Assembly (NCBI GenBank): GCA_035304345.1
Contig: DATGQE010000066.1
Location: 153,077 to 217,076, forward strand
Source of the DNA: IDS-8 sp035304345
GTDB lineage: Bacteria; Pseudomonadota; Gammaproteobacteria; Steroidobacterales; Woeseiaceae
Direction: 5' to 3'
Length of the DNA stretch: 64,000 nt
Positions 18,097-26,183 of the stretch are shown piece by piece. The translations under genes were made by a program, and so were the position numbers. The notes beneath the pieces were generated by a model. The model did no database searches. It had not been told where the DNA came from and saw only the letters and a program-made list of their open reading frames with translations. Every line of letters begins with the position of its first letter. The first letter of the stretch is position 1.

Positions 18097-18686
18097 TCGA
18101 GGTCCTCGTCCTCTACTACTCGCGCCACGGCGCCACCGAGGCCCTGGCGCGGGAAGCCTGCCGCGGCATCGATTCCGTTTCCGGCGCGAGCGCCCGCCTG
18201 CGCACCGTGCCGCCGGTCTCCACGGTCAGCGAGGCCGTCGAGCCGCCGGTGCCAGCGGCGGGGCCCCCGTACGTCACGCGAAACGACCTCGCCGAATGCG
18301 CCGGGCTGCTGCTCGGCAGTCCCACGCGCTTCGGCAACATGGCCGCGCCGCTCAAGTACTTCATCGACGGGCTGGGCACCGAATGGCTGTCCGGCACGCT
18401 GGCCGGCAAGCCGGCGGGCGTGTTCACGTCCACCGCGACGCTGCACGGCGGCCAGGAGGCAACACTGCTCTCGATGATGATCCCGCTCCTGCATCACGGC
18501 ATGCTGATCGTGGGCATCCCGTACACGGAGCCCGTGCTCTCCTCCACCACCACCGGGGGCTCGCCGTACGGCGCGAGCCACGTGACGTGGAACCGCGAGG
18601 ACGACGGGCTCTCGGAGGACGAGCGCACGCTGGCGCGGATCCTGGGCGCGCGCGTCGCGGCCGTCGCGGTGAAGCTCGCCGCCTGA
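18093..18686 (+). CDS. wrbA: WrbA-type NAD(P)H:quinone oxidoreductase / flavodoxin-like protein
   Basis: FMN-binding flavodoxin-fold protein expected to reduce quinones by two electrons. The 197-residue product starts at a TTG overlapping the arsC stop (TTGA). It has the FMN phosphate loop YYSRHGATEAL near residues 8-18, GSPTRFGNMAAPLKYFID near 75-92 and the WrbA-specific TLHGGQEATLLSMMIPLLHHGM segment. The size matches WrbA. Co-occurrence with an ArsC-like protein is frequent in gammaproteobacteria. Confidence 0.88.
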   Translation: MIEVLVLYYSRHGATEALAREACRGIDSVSGASARLRTVPPVSTVSEAVEPPVPAAGPPYVTRNDLAECAGLLLGSPTRFGNMAAPLKYFIDGLGTEWLSGTLAGKPAGVFTSTATLHGGQEATLLSMMIPLLHHGMLIVGIPYTEPVLSSTTTGGSPYGASHVTWNREDDGLSEDERTLARILGARVAAVAVKLAA

Positions 18687-18719
18687 CGTTCGCGCCTCGC
18701 GAACCCGCCGGCAAGCGCG

Positions 18720-19409
18720 CTACGGCATGCGGGCGAGGACCTCGCGCACGAAGGGGATGGTGAGGCGGCGCTGCGCCTTGAGCGACTCGTTGTCCAGCCG
18801 GTCGAGCAACGCATAGAGCGAGCGCATGTCGCGCCGCGCGCGGCGCAGCAGGAAGCGTGCCGTGTCGGCCGGCAGCTCCAGCCCGCGCAGCCTCGCCCGG
18901 AGCGCGAGGGCGCGGGCGCGCTCGCCCTCGGCGAGCGGCAGCAGCCGGAACGCCGGCAGCCTGCCCATGCGGCTCGCGAGATCGGGCAGCACGAGCCCGC
19001 ATTTCCTGGGCGGCGCCGTCGCCGCCACGACGAGCACGCCCTCGGCGTCGGCAAGCTGGTTCGCGAGGTCGAACAGCGCGAGCTCCCAGGCGGCATTCCC
19101 CGCCACCTGCTGGACGTCGTCGATGCAGACACAGCGGCGGCTCGCCAGCCCGTCGAGGAGCCCGGGGCCGGCGTCGGCCACCGCGACGAGCGGCACGTAG
19201 ACGGCCTCGGCGCCGAGGCTCGCGCACAGGGCCTGCAGCAGGTGGCTCTTGCCGGTCGCCTCGCCGCCCCAGAGCCAGGCACCGCCACCCCGGCGCTCCT
19301 CCGCCAGGCGCTCCAGGAACGCGACGGCGGCCTCGTTGCCGGCGCGCCAGTAGCTCGCGAACACGGCATGGTCGGCGAGCGCCAGCGGCAAGGCGAGCTG
19401 GGCGCTCAT
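18720..19409 (-). CDS. hda: DnaA-homologue replication regulator Hda
   Basis: AAA+ protein that, with the DNA-loaded beta clamp, stimulates ATP hydrolysis by DnaA to prevent re-initiation. The 229-residue product begins MSAQLALPLAL, which contains the QLxLPL clamp-binding motif of Hda. P-loop GGEATGKSHLLQAL and Walker B CVCIDDVQQVAG follow. There is no DnaA-type DNA-binding domain, which distinguishes it from DnaA. Its ATG overlaps the perM stop (ATGA), and a position directly after perM is common for hda in proteobacteria. Confidence 0.93.
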   Translation of the reverse strand: MSAQLALPLALADHAVFASYWRAGNEAAVAFLERLAEERRGGGAWLWGGEATGKSHLLQALCASLGAEAVYVPLVAVADAGPGLLDGLASRRCVCIDDVQQVAGNAAWELALFDLANQLADAEGVLVVAATAPPRKCGLVLPDLASRMGRLPAFRLLPLAEGERARALALRARLRGLELPADTARFLLRRARRDMRSLYALLDRLDNESLKAQRRLTIPFVREVLARMP

Positions 19410-20539
19410 GTGGCGGTGTCGGTTTCGCGCGGCAGCGCCTGCGCCGCGCGGGATGGCGCGGTGTCCGCCGTTCCGCCCGGCTGCCCGGCCAGGTAATTCG
19501 CGTAGGCGAAGCGGATGATGACGGACAGCACGGCGGCCATGGGCAGCGCCAGCAGCACGCCGAAGAACCCGAAGAGCTGGCCGCCCGCCGCCACGGCGAA
19601 GATCACGAGCACGGGATGCAGGCCGATGCGATCGCCGACCAGCTTCGGGGTCAGGACGGAGCCTTCGATCACCTGCCCGACGGAGAACGTCGCGACGACC
19701 CCGGCCAGCCGCCACAGCGGATCCGGCTCGAGGACCACCGTGAGCGTCGCGAGCAGGATGCCGAAGACGAACCCGAGGTACGGCACGAAGCTGATCAGCC
19801 CGGCAATCACGCCGATCGCGATCGCGAACTCCAGCCCGACGAGGCTGAGCCCGACGGAATAGATGATCGCGAGCGAGAACATGACCAGCAGCTGGCCGCG
19901 CAGGAACGCCCCCAGCACCTCGTCCGATTCGCGGGCCAGGTGGAACACCGTGGCGCGGTAGCGCAGCGGCACCAGCGCGCCGATCCTCGCGATCATCGTG
20001 TCCCAGTCGCGCAGGAGATAGAACGTGAGGATCGGGACGAGGAACAGGCTGATGACCGCCGCGGCCAGCGCTCCGCTCGAGCGCGTCACGGAGAGGAGCA
20101 GGCTGCTGCCCCAGCTCCCGGCGAGGTCGCCGTAGCGGTCCATGAACGCCGCGAACCCGACGTCCTCCGCCGTCAGGTCGAGGAACGGGGCGAGCCGCGG
20201 CAGCCAGACCTGCTCGATCTCGGCGACGAGGGCAGGCAGGGCGTCGAGCAGCGCCGACACCTGCGCGTTCACCATCGGCACCACCAGGAGCACGAGCAGG
20301 CCCAGCAACGCGAACGTCAGCAGGAACACCGTGACGACGGCGATCGAGCGCGGCAGCCTGAGCCTTTGCAGCCGGTCGGCCAGGGGATCGCCGATGTAGG
20401 CCAGCAGCCCGGCCGCGATGAACGGCGTGAGCACCGGGGCCAGCCGGTACAGCAGCCAGGCGACCAGCGCCAGCAGCAGTAAGCCGTACAGGCGCCGGCT
20501 GCGCAGGTCGGGCGAGGGCGACTCAGTAACCGGTTGCAC
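19406..20539 (-). CDS. perM: AI-2E family transporter (PerM-like)
   Basis: 377-residue integral membrane protein of the AI-2E transporter (UPF0118/PerM) family. About eight hydrophobic segments are visible: two N-terminal helices, a soluble region around residues 95-150, then a C-terminal helix bundle containing LVPILTFYLLRDWD, FVPYLGFVFGI and QVIEGSVLTPKLVGDRIGLHP, the diagnostic family motifs. Substrates proposed for the family vary (autoinducer-2, sodium/proton exchange), so none is assigned. It overlaps hda and follows pgsA by six bases. Confidence 0.9.
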   Translation of the reverse strand: MQPVTESPSPDLRSRRLYGLLLLALVAWLLYRLAPVLTPFIAAGLLAYIGDPLADRLQRLRLPRSIAVVTVFLLTFALLGLLVLLVVPMVNAQVSALLDALPALVAEIEQVWLPRLAPFLDLTAEDVGFAAFMDRYGDLAGSWGSSLLLSVTRSSGALAAAVISLFLVPILTFYLLRDWDTMIARIGALVPLRYRATVFHLARESDEVLGAFLRGQLLVMFSLAIIYSVGLSLVGLEFAIAIGVIAGLISFVPYLGFVFGILLATLTVVLEPDPLWRLAGVVATFSVGQVIEGSVLTPKLVGDRIGLHPVLVIFAVAAGGQLFGFFGVLLALPMAAVLSVIIRFAYANYLAGQPGGTADTAPSRAAQALPRETDTAT

Positions 20540-20545
20540 CGCCGC

Positions 20546-21094
20546 TCACACCGTGCGCCGCTGGGCACGCCGCGACCAGGACCACACGTAGTCGATGCCG
20601 CTGATCACGACCGTCACCATGACCGCCGCGCCGAGCACGATCTCGGCGACCTGGGGCGGCCAGGCGAACGCGGCCCTCAGGAGCACGACGAGCACGTAGA
20701 GTAGCTCGAGGGCGGTGTTCAGCTTGCTGATGCGCGTCGGCTCGCCTTGCACGGGACCGATGAGGAAATTGTAGGCGGCGGCGCCCCCGACGATCACCAC
20801 GTCGCGCAGCACCACGAGCGCGGCCAGCCACAGCGGCACCAGGTCCGTGTAGACGAGCGTGATGAAGGCGGCTGCGACGAGCAGCTTGTCGGCGATCGGG
20901 TCCAGGATGCCGCCGAGCCGCGTGTGCCAGCCGAAGCGCTTGGCGAGCCAGCCGTCGAGCCCGTCCGAGAAGCCGGCGATGAAGAACAGCACGATCGCAT
21001 GCTCGAAGCGCCCGTCGAGCATGGCGAGCACGACCGGCGCCACCAGCGCGATGCGCAGCAGCGAGATCGCGTTCGGCAGCCAGGCCAGGCTCAC
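20546..21094 (-). CDS. pgsA: CDP-diacylglycerol--glycerol-3-phosphate 3-phosphatidyltransferase
   Basis: Makes phosphatidylglycerol phosphate, the first committed step to phosphatidylglycerol and cardiolipin. The 182-residue membrane protein starts MSLAWLPNAISLLRI and has the CDP-alcohol transferase signature SDGLDGWLAKRFG ... GGILDPIADK, with Lys in place of the usual Arg at the DGxxAR position, as in many PgsA proteins. About four hydrophobic helices follow. The final functional label rests on similarity to PgsA; a cardiolipin-synthase-like subgroup shares the motif. Confidence 0.87.
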   Translation of the reverse strand: MSLAWLPNAISLLRIALVAPVVLAMLDGRFEHAIVLFFIAGFSDGLDGWLAKRFGWHTRLGGILDPIADKLLVAAAFITLVYTDLVPLWLAALVVLRDVVIVGGAAAYNFLIGPVQGEPTRISKLNTALELLYVLVVLLRAAFAWPPQVAEIVLGAAVMVTVVISGIDYVWSWSRRAQRRTV

Positions 21095-21119
21095 GGGTCA
21101 TCCACCGTGCGTCGGCCGT

Positions 21120-22280
21120 TCATGGCCGGTAGCGGAATGCCAGTGCGATTGCCGTGCCTCCCGGCCGGTACGACGGCGCGGGCTCGAGCAAGCTGCTCAT
21201 CTCCAGCACGCGCCGGAGCCGCTCCTCGCCGCCATGGCAACTCACGCGATACACGACGCTGTCGCCCTGCACGCTCTCGACCGCGAGCTCGTCCAGGAGA
21301 TCGATCCCCTCCAGGTAACTCTGCACCGCGCCGAACGCCGCCACGGAATCGATGCCGGAGACGGAGAGCGAGAACGTCGCCAGGCTGGCGTCACCGGCAA
21401 TCGCGAACCGGGCCGCCATCGACTCCGCCAGTTGCGCGATCACCGCTTCGGGCTCGCCCGTCCACTCGTGCTGCTCGTCCCCGAAATACCACGACCAGCG
21501 ATGGCTGGCCGGCTCGTAGGCCCGCATCCGCCCGACCAGCACCGAGCCGGCGCCGTAGCGCCGCGACGCCTCGAGCAGCCGGTCGTCGAACCCGCCCCAG
21601 ACGTCGCTGAAGCTCACCCGGCCCAGGTCTTCCGCGTCGAGCAGCGGGAACGCGACCGGCAGGCCGCGCCGCAGCGCGGCATCCTGCACCCGCTCGCGCA
21701 GCAAGGCGGCATCGCGCGCCGGGTCGCGCGGCAAGGCGGCCGCCTCGGCGGGGTCGCGCGGCAGGGCGGCATCCGGCGACGGGTCGTGCGGCAGGCGGTC
21801 ACGCTCGATGGCGAGCTCCGCCTCGCCGTCTTCCAGGACGTCGCCGGCAGCGATGATCTCGCGCTCGCCCTGCCCCCAGTCCACCGCCAGCCACACGAGC
21901 GTGAGCGGGCGGTCGTCGCCCCACACCGTGACGTTCGCGCTGCGCAGCATGCGCTCGATGGCGGCACCGTCGAACGTGACCCAGAGCGTGCCGTTCTCGC
22001 CCGGCCGGAACTGCAGCACGTAGCGGGCGGGATCCGGGAACAGCTCCGCGATCTCGGGCGCGGCGAGCGGCTCGGCCAGCCCGGTCACCCTGGAAAGCAC
22101 CTGCGAGAGCGCGTCCGCGTACGCCGCGTTGCGCCCCTCGGCGGTGTCGCGCTCCAGCGGGGCCTCGGCCGTGTAAAGCGAGCTGGCCACCGCGACCGGG
22201 ACCGACAACCAGGCCAGCAACGCCATGAGAATCAGCGGCAAAGGACCCGTTCTGAACGTACTGCAGGAGCTATGGTTCAT
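21120..22280 (-). CDS. DUF2066 periplasmic protein with internal decapeptide repeat
   Basis: 386-residue protein with a signal peptide (hydrophobic PLILMALLAWLSVPVAVA near residues 14-31, cleaved near ASS). The mature N-terminal part matches DUF2066 (AAYADALSQVLSRVTG, YVLQFRP, LWVTFDGAAIERML, LVWLAVDWG). The family is widespread in gammaproteobacteria beside purM and pgsA/perM/hda, as here. Residues about 164-203 hold four tandem decapeptides (LPHDPSPDAA, LPRDPAEAAA, LPRDPARDAA, LLRERVQDAA) that interrupt the domain. No catalytic motif is seen and the function is unknown. Confidence 0.82.
   Translation of the reverse strand: MNHSSCSTFRTGPLPLILMALLAWLSVPVAVASSLYTAEAPLERDTAEGRNAAYADALSQVLSRVTGLAEPLAAPEIAELFPDPARYVLQFRPGENGTLWVTFDGAAIERMLRSANVTVWGDDRPLTLVWLAVDWGQGEREIIAAGDVLEDGEAELAIERDRLPHDPSPDAALPRDPAEAAALPRDPARDAALLRERVQDAALRRGLPVAFPLLDAEDLGRVSFSDVWGGFDDRLLEASRRYGAGSVLVGRMRAYEPASHRWSWYFGDEQHEWTGEPEAVIAQLAESMAARFAIAGDASLATFSLSVSGIDSVAAFGAVQSYLEGIDLLDELAVESVQGDSVVYRVSCHGGEERLRRVLEMSSLLEPAPSYRPGGTAIALAFRYRP
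21671..21790. repeat. Four tandem 30-bp repeats inside the DUF2066 gene
   Basis: Units begin at 21671, 21701, 21731 and 21761. Each opens GCA(G/A)(C/G)GCGGC and the last three end GGGTCG(C/T)GCG. They are exactly in frame, adding ten residues per copy. The first unit (C-terminal in the protein) is the most diverged, while units two to four share most positions, suggesting recent slippage expansion. Copy number may vary between strains. Confidence 0.85.
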
Positions 22281-22423
22281 GGCGCGGAATGACGTCGGTC
22301 CCGACTCCGGAAGCGAAAAAACGACAGATGGTCGTGTCTTTGCGGCGCCCGTGCAATCCCCGGCGAATCCGTTGTGCGCCCTTTCGGCGTTCCGCTCCCG
22401 CCCCGGCCGCGGGCGGCGATTGC

Positions 22424-22429
22424 TATTAT
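22424..22429 (+). promoter_or_regulatory. Likely -10 box of purM, almost at the start codon
   Basis: TATTAT (within GCTATTATATCG) ends only nine bases before the purM ATG at 22439. Transcription starting seven or so bases after the hexamer would leave a leader of about zero to three bases. No Shine-Dalgarno sequence is visible before the ATG. A longer mRNA from an upstream promoter cannot be excluded. Confidence 0.4.
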
Positions 22430-22438
22430 ATCGTCCTC

Positions 22439-23488
22439 ATGAGCATCAAGCCGTTGACCTACAAGGATGCCGGCGTCGATATCGACGCGGGAAACCGGCT
22501 CGTCGAGCGCATACGCCCCGCTGTCGCACGCACGCGACGGCCCGAGGTGCTGGCCGGTCTCGGCGGCTTCGGCGGCCTTTTCGCCCTGCCGCCCGGGCGT
22601 TACCGCGAGCCCGTGCTGGTGTCCGGCACCGACGGCGTCGGGACCAAGCTCAAGCTGGCACAGCAGCTCGAGCGCCACGACGACATCGGCATCGACCTCG
22701 TCGCCATGTGCGTGAACGACGTCGTCGTGCAGGGCGCCGAGCCCCTGTTCTTCCTCGACTACTTCGCCTGCGGGCGCCTCGACGTGGACGTGGCGGCACG
22801 GGTGATCGACGGCATCGCGCGCGGCTGCGAGGAGGCCGGCGCGGCGCTCATCGGCGGCGAAACCGCCGAGATGCCGGACATGTACGCTCTCGGCGAGTAC
22901 GACCTCGCCGGCTTCTGCGTGGGCGCCGTGGAACGCGCGGACCTGGTCGACGGCAGCGGCGTCGTCGCGGGCGACGTCATCCTGGGCCTCGCGTCCAGCG
23001 GTCCCCACTCGAACGGCTTTTCGCTGATCCGCCGGGTGCTCGAGACGGTGGAGGAGCCACGGGTGGGCGACGCCGTGCCGCGCTGGCCGACGCTCGAAGG
23101 CAGGCCGGTGACCGACCTCCTGCTCGCCCCCACGCGCATCTACGTCAAGCCGCTGCTCGCGCTCATGCGGGAGGTGAAGGTCAAGGCGATGGCGCACATC
23201 ACGGGCGGCGGCATCACCGAGAACCTGCCGCGGGTCCTGCCCGAAGGGGTGCACGCGGCGGTCGACGTCAACGCGTGGCAGCAGGGTGCGCTGTTCGACT
23301 GGCTGGCCGAGAAGGGCCGCATCGACCCCGACGAGATGCGCCGCACCTTCAACTGCGGGATCGGCATGACCGTCATCGTCGGGCGCGACGAAGCCCCGCG
23401 CGCGCTCGAGACGCTCACGTCGCTCGGAGAAACGGTCTTCGCGATCGGCGAGGTCGTCGCGGGGGCCGGCGGAGTGCGCTACCGTTGA
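22439..23488 (+). CDS. purM: Phosphoribosylformylglycinamidine cyclo-ligase
   Basis: AIR synthetase, the fifth step of purine synthesis: ATP-dependent closure of FGAM to aminoimidazole ribonucleotide. The 349-residue product begins MSIKPLTYKDAGVDIDAGN and contains the ATP-binding SGTDGVGTKLKLA near residue 62, MCVNDVVVQGAEPLFFLDYF, GGETAEMPDMY, SSGPHSNGFSL and the late TFNCGIGM motif, all diagnostic. purN follows with a four-base overlap, so consecutive pathway genes are coupled. It is divergent from the DUF2066 gene. Confidence 0.97.
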   Translation: MSIKPLTYKDAGVDIDAGNRLVERIRPAVARTRRPEVLAGLGGFGGLFALPPGRYREPVLVSGTDGVGTKLKLAQQLERHDDIGIDLVAMCVNDVVVQGAEPLFFLDYFACGRLDVDVAARVIDGIARGCEEAGAALIGGETAEMPDMYALGEYDLAGFCVGAVERADLVDGSGVVAGDVILGLASSGPHSNGFSLIRRVLETVEEPRVGDAVPRWPTLEGRPVTDLLLAPTRIYVKPLLALMREVKVKAMAHITGGGITENLPRVLPEGVHAAVDVNAWQQGALFDWLAEKGRIDPDEMRRTFNCGIGMTVIVGRDEAPRALETLTSLGETVFAIGEVVAGAGGVRYR

Positions 23489-24159
23489 AGCCTGCGCCCG
23501 CACGGGCCGTGATCCTCGTCTCCGGTGGCGGCACCAACCTGCAGGCGTTCATCGACGCCGTCCGCGAAGGCCGTCTCGACCTCGAGATCGCCGCCGTGCT
23601 CAGCGACAAACCCGATGCCTATGCCCTCGAGCGCGCGCGGCGCGCGCGCATCGCGGCCGAATGCATCGACCGCAGCGCCTACCCGGACCGCGCGGCCTTC
23701 GAGGCGGCGCTCGCTGAACGCATCGCCGCGTATCGGCCGGACCTCGTGCTGCTCGCGGGCTTCATGCGCATCCTCGGACCGGAGATCGTGGCACGCTTCG
23801 AGGGCCGCATGCTCAACATCCATCCTTCGCTGCTGCCCCGTTTCCCGGGGCTGTCCACCCATCGCCGCGTGCTGGAAGCCGGCGATCCCTGGCACGGCTG
23901 CACCGTGCATCTCGTCACGGAGGAGCTCGACGGAGGTCCCGTCATCGCGCAGGCGCGCGTACCCGTGCTGCCCGGCGACACGCCGGAGCGGCTGCAGGCG
24001 CGCGTGCTCGAGAAGGAGCACCGCCTGTACCCTTGGGTGGCGGGGCTGTTTGCGGCCGGCCGCCTCGAGTACCGGGACGGCACCCTGTTCTTCGACGGTC
24101 GCGCGCTGGACGAGCCGCTGCAGCTCCCGGATGAGCCGGCGGGCGCGGCGCGCCGCTAG
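23485..24159 (+). CDS. purN: Phosphoribosylglycinamide formyltransferase
   Basis: GAR transformylase using 10-formyltetrahydrofolate in purine synthesis. The 224-residue product reads from a TTG at 23485 that overlaps the purM stop (TTGA); no ATG is present near the conserved start. Signatures are VSGGGTNLQAFIDA near residue 11, the catalytic block MLNIHPSLLPRFPGLSTHRR (Asn and His) and HLVTEELDGGPVIAQARVPV with the catalytic Asp. The C-terminal tail beyond residue 205 is Pro/Ala-rich and less conserved. It converges with dcd and the two stop codons overlap. Confidence 0.95.
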   Translation: MKPAPARAVILVSGGGTNLQAFIDAVREGRLDLEIAAVLSDKPDAYALERARRARIAAECIDRSAYPDRAAFEAALAERIAAYRPDLVLLAGFMRILGPEIVARFEGRMLNIHPSLLPRFPGLSTHRRVLEAGDPWHGCTVHLVTEELDGGPVIAQARVPVLPGDTPERLQARVLEKEHRLYPWVAGLFAAGRLEYRDGTLFFDGRALDEPLQLPDEPAGAARR

Positions 24160-24722
24160 GCCTTGGGCAGCGTGACGCCGCGCTGGCCCTGGTACTTGCC
24201 GCCCCGGTCCTTGTACGAGACCTCGCACTCCTCGTCCGCCTCGAGGAACACCATCTGCGCGATCCCCTCGTTCGCGTAGATCTTCGCCGGCAGCGGCGTC
24301 GTGTTCGAGAACTCGAGCGTGACGTGGCCTTCCCACTCGGGCTCGAGCGGCGTGACGTTGACGATGATGCCGCAGCGCGCGTACGTGGACTTGCCGAGGC
24401 AGATCGTCAGGATGTTGCGCGGGATCCGGAAATACTCGACGGTGCGGGCGAGCGCGAACGAATTCGGCGGAATGATGCAGACGTCGCTGACCTTGTCGAC
24501 GAAGCTGCTCTCGTCGAAATTCTTGGGGTCCACGATCGCCGAATCGATGTTCGTGAAGATCTTGAACTCGTTCGAGCAGCGCACGTCGTAGCCGTAGCTC
24601 GACGTGCCGTAGGACACGATCCGCCCGTGCTCGTTCTCGCGCACCTGCGCGGGCTCGAAGGGGTCGATCATGCCGTGCTCGAGCGCCATCCGGCGGATCC
24701 AGCGATCCGATTTGATGCTCAT
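24156..24722 (-). CDS. dcd: dCTP deaminase
   Basis: Deaminates dCTP to dUTP, feeding dTMP synthesis. The 188-residue protein begins MSIKSDRWIRRMA and has the conserved SSYGYDVRCSNEFKIF, PPNSFALARTVEYF, the nucleotide-binding GKSTYARCGIIVNVTPLEP-type block near residue 110 and the C-terminal SYKDRGGKYQGQRGVTLPKA (shown in part). The length is that of the monofunctional proteobacterial enzyme. It follows mrp on the same strand after a 26-bp spacer. Confidence 0.96.
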   Translation of the reverse strand: MSIKSDRWIRRMALEHGMIDPFEPAQVRENEHGRIVSYGTSSYGYDVRCSNEFKIFTNIDSAIVDPKNFDESSFVDKVSDVCIIPPNSFALARTVEYFRIPRNILTICLGKSTYARCGIIVNVTPLEPEWEGHVTLEFSNTTPLPAKIYANEGIAQMVFLEADEECEVSYKDRGGKYQGQRGVTLPKA

Positions 24723-24748
24723 TCTCGTTGTCTCCGGCCCACGCTTGT

Positions 24749-25843
24749 CTAGCTGTCCTCGACCACGATGTCGGGGAAGCGACGGCTGTAGTCCCGGCCC
24801 TGCATGGCCAGCCGCGCAGCCATGCGCCGGGCGGTGCGCTGGTAGGCCAGCGCGACGGAGCCACCCGGCTCGGCGATCACGCTCGGCGTGCCGCCGTCGG
24901 TCTGCTCGCGGATGCGCCGGTCCAGCGGGAGCTGCCCGAGCAGCTCGACGTCGTACTCCGCCGCCATGCGCTCGCCTCCCCCGCTGCCGAATACCGGTTC
25001 CTCGAACCCGCAGTTGCTGCAGACGTGCGTGCTCATGTTCTCGACGATGCCGAGCACCGGAACCGAGACCTTGCGGAACATCTGCAGGCCCTTGCGGGCG
25101 TCGAGCAGCGCGATGTCCTGCGGCGTGGTGACGATCACGGCGCCGCTCACGGGCACCCGCTGCGACAACGTGAGCTGGATGTCCCCGGTGCCGGGCGGCA
25201 TGTCCACGAACAGGTAATCGAGGCTCCCCCAGGCCGTCTGCTGGATGAGCTGCGTCAGCGCCTGGGTGACCATCGGCCCGCGCCAGGCCATCGGCTGGTC
25301 GGCGTCGATCAGGAAGCCGATCGACATGACCTTCAGGCCATGGGCTTCGAGCGGCGTCATGGTCTTGCCGTCCGGGCTCGTCGGCCGCCGCCCGGTGAGC
25401 CCGAGCATCATCGGCTGGCTGGGACCGTAAATGTCGGCATCGAGCACGCCCACCGCGGCCCCGTCGCGGGCGAGCGCGGCCGCGAGGTTCACGGCCGTGG
25501 TCGATTTGCCCACGCCGCCCTTGCCCGACGCGACGGCGATGACGTTGCTGACGTCGGGCAGCGGCTTGAGCGTCGGCTGCACGCCATGCACGGCGATGCG
25601 GCTCGCCAGCTCGACCTCGACGTTTTCCACGCCGGCGACGCGCCGCGCGAGCTCGGCGAGCTCCGCTTCCAGCGCGCCGCGCACGGTTTCGAACGGGAAC
25701 CCGAGCTCGATCGCGACCCGCACGACCTGCCCTTCGACGTCTGCGCGGCGGACTTTGCCCACCGCGCCGACCGGATAGCCGACCTCCCCCGGGGTCGCGG
25801 CTTCAAGAGCCTGTTTCAGTTCGGAATTTGATGACGCTGTCAC
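24749..25843 (-). CDS. apbC: Iron-sulfur carrier P-loop ATPase (Mrp/ApbC)
   Basis: Mrp/ApbC family scaffold or carrier that binds and transfers [4Fe-4S] clusters. The 364-residue protein has an N-terminal MIP18-type domain (residues 5-85), the deviant Walker A ASGKGGVGKSTTAVNLA near 105, VLDADIYGPSQP, VDMPPGTGD, and the cluster-binding CSNCG near 283. In many gammaproteobacteria mrp lies divergent from metG with a short spacer; here a kinase/pilT/pilU block separates them. dcd lies downstream on the same strand. Confidence 0.93.
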   Translation of the reverse strand: MTASSNSELKQALEAATPGEVGYPVGAVGKVRRADVEGQVVRVAIELGFPFETVRGALEAELAELARRVAGVENVEVELASRIAVHGVQPTLKPLPDVSNVIAVASGKGGVGKSTTAVNLAAALARDGAAVGVLDADIYGPSQPMMLGLTGRRPTSPDGKTMTPLEAHGLKVMSIGFLIDADQPMAWRGPMVTQALTQLIQQTAWGSLDYLFVDMPPGTGDIQLTLSQRVPVSGAVIVTTPQDIALLDARKGLQMFRKVSVPVLGIVENMSTHVCSNCGFEEPVFGSGGGERMAAEYDVELLGQLPLDRRIREQTDGGTPSVIAEPGGSVALAYQRTARRMAARLAMQGRDYSRRFPDIVVEDS

Positions 25844-26183
25844 ATTTCCGCCAATTGCGTTAGGTTAAGTTTTCCGCATGCCGGCACGAGCCGGCCGGGC
25901 GCGCCGCCAGGGGACGGGCGCACATTGTATCGGACATGGACCCGCGGCGAACCTCGGACGGGCCTGCCGGCCCCGACGCGGGGTTCATGGCATAATTCCG
26001 GCGGGTGGCGGGAGCGGCTGCGGGCGGATTCCAACGTCAGGACAAGACCTCATGTCGGCAACGACTTGAGCAAGAACACCAATTGACTGCGAAAACGATC
26101 GAGCGACTGGCGATTTCCGGTGACGGAGTGTGCTGCACTCCGGCGGTCCGGGAGTGCACATCGGCATGGTGCCGCGGGGGCTT
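25844..26183. promoter_or_regulatory. Divergent mrp / kinase-pilT spacer with two promoter-like boxes
   Basis: This 340-bp spacer has no convincing gene. A TACAAT hexamer on the minus strand (25924-25929) lies about 80 bases from the mrp ATG. A CATAAT hexamer on the plus strand (25991-25996, in GGCATAATTCC) is about 190 bases from the kinase ATG. A smaller AT-rich patch, TTAACCTAAC on the minus strand, lies near 25859-25868. No -35 boxes are obvious. The plus-strand box resembles the one in front of metG. Confidence 0.4.
25924..25929 (-). promoter_or_regulatory. Likely -10 box of mrp
   Basis: TACAAT read on the minus strand is a near-consensus -10 hexamer roughly 80 bases upstream of the mrp ATG, in otherwise GC-rich DNA. 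The matching -35 is weak. Confidence 0.4.

Noticed and set aside
17746..18686. arsC-wrbA pair as an arsenic-resistance operon
   Set aside because: No arsR, arsB, acr3 or arsenite-related gene is nearby; ArsC-like proteins often occur alone in housekeeping contexts.
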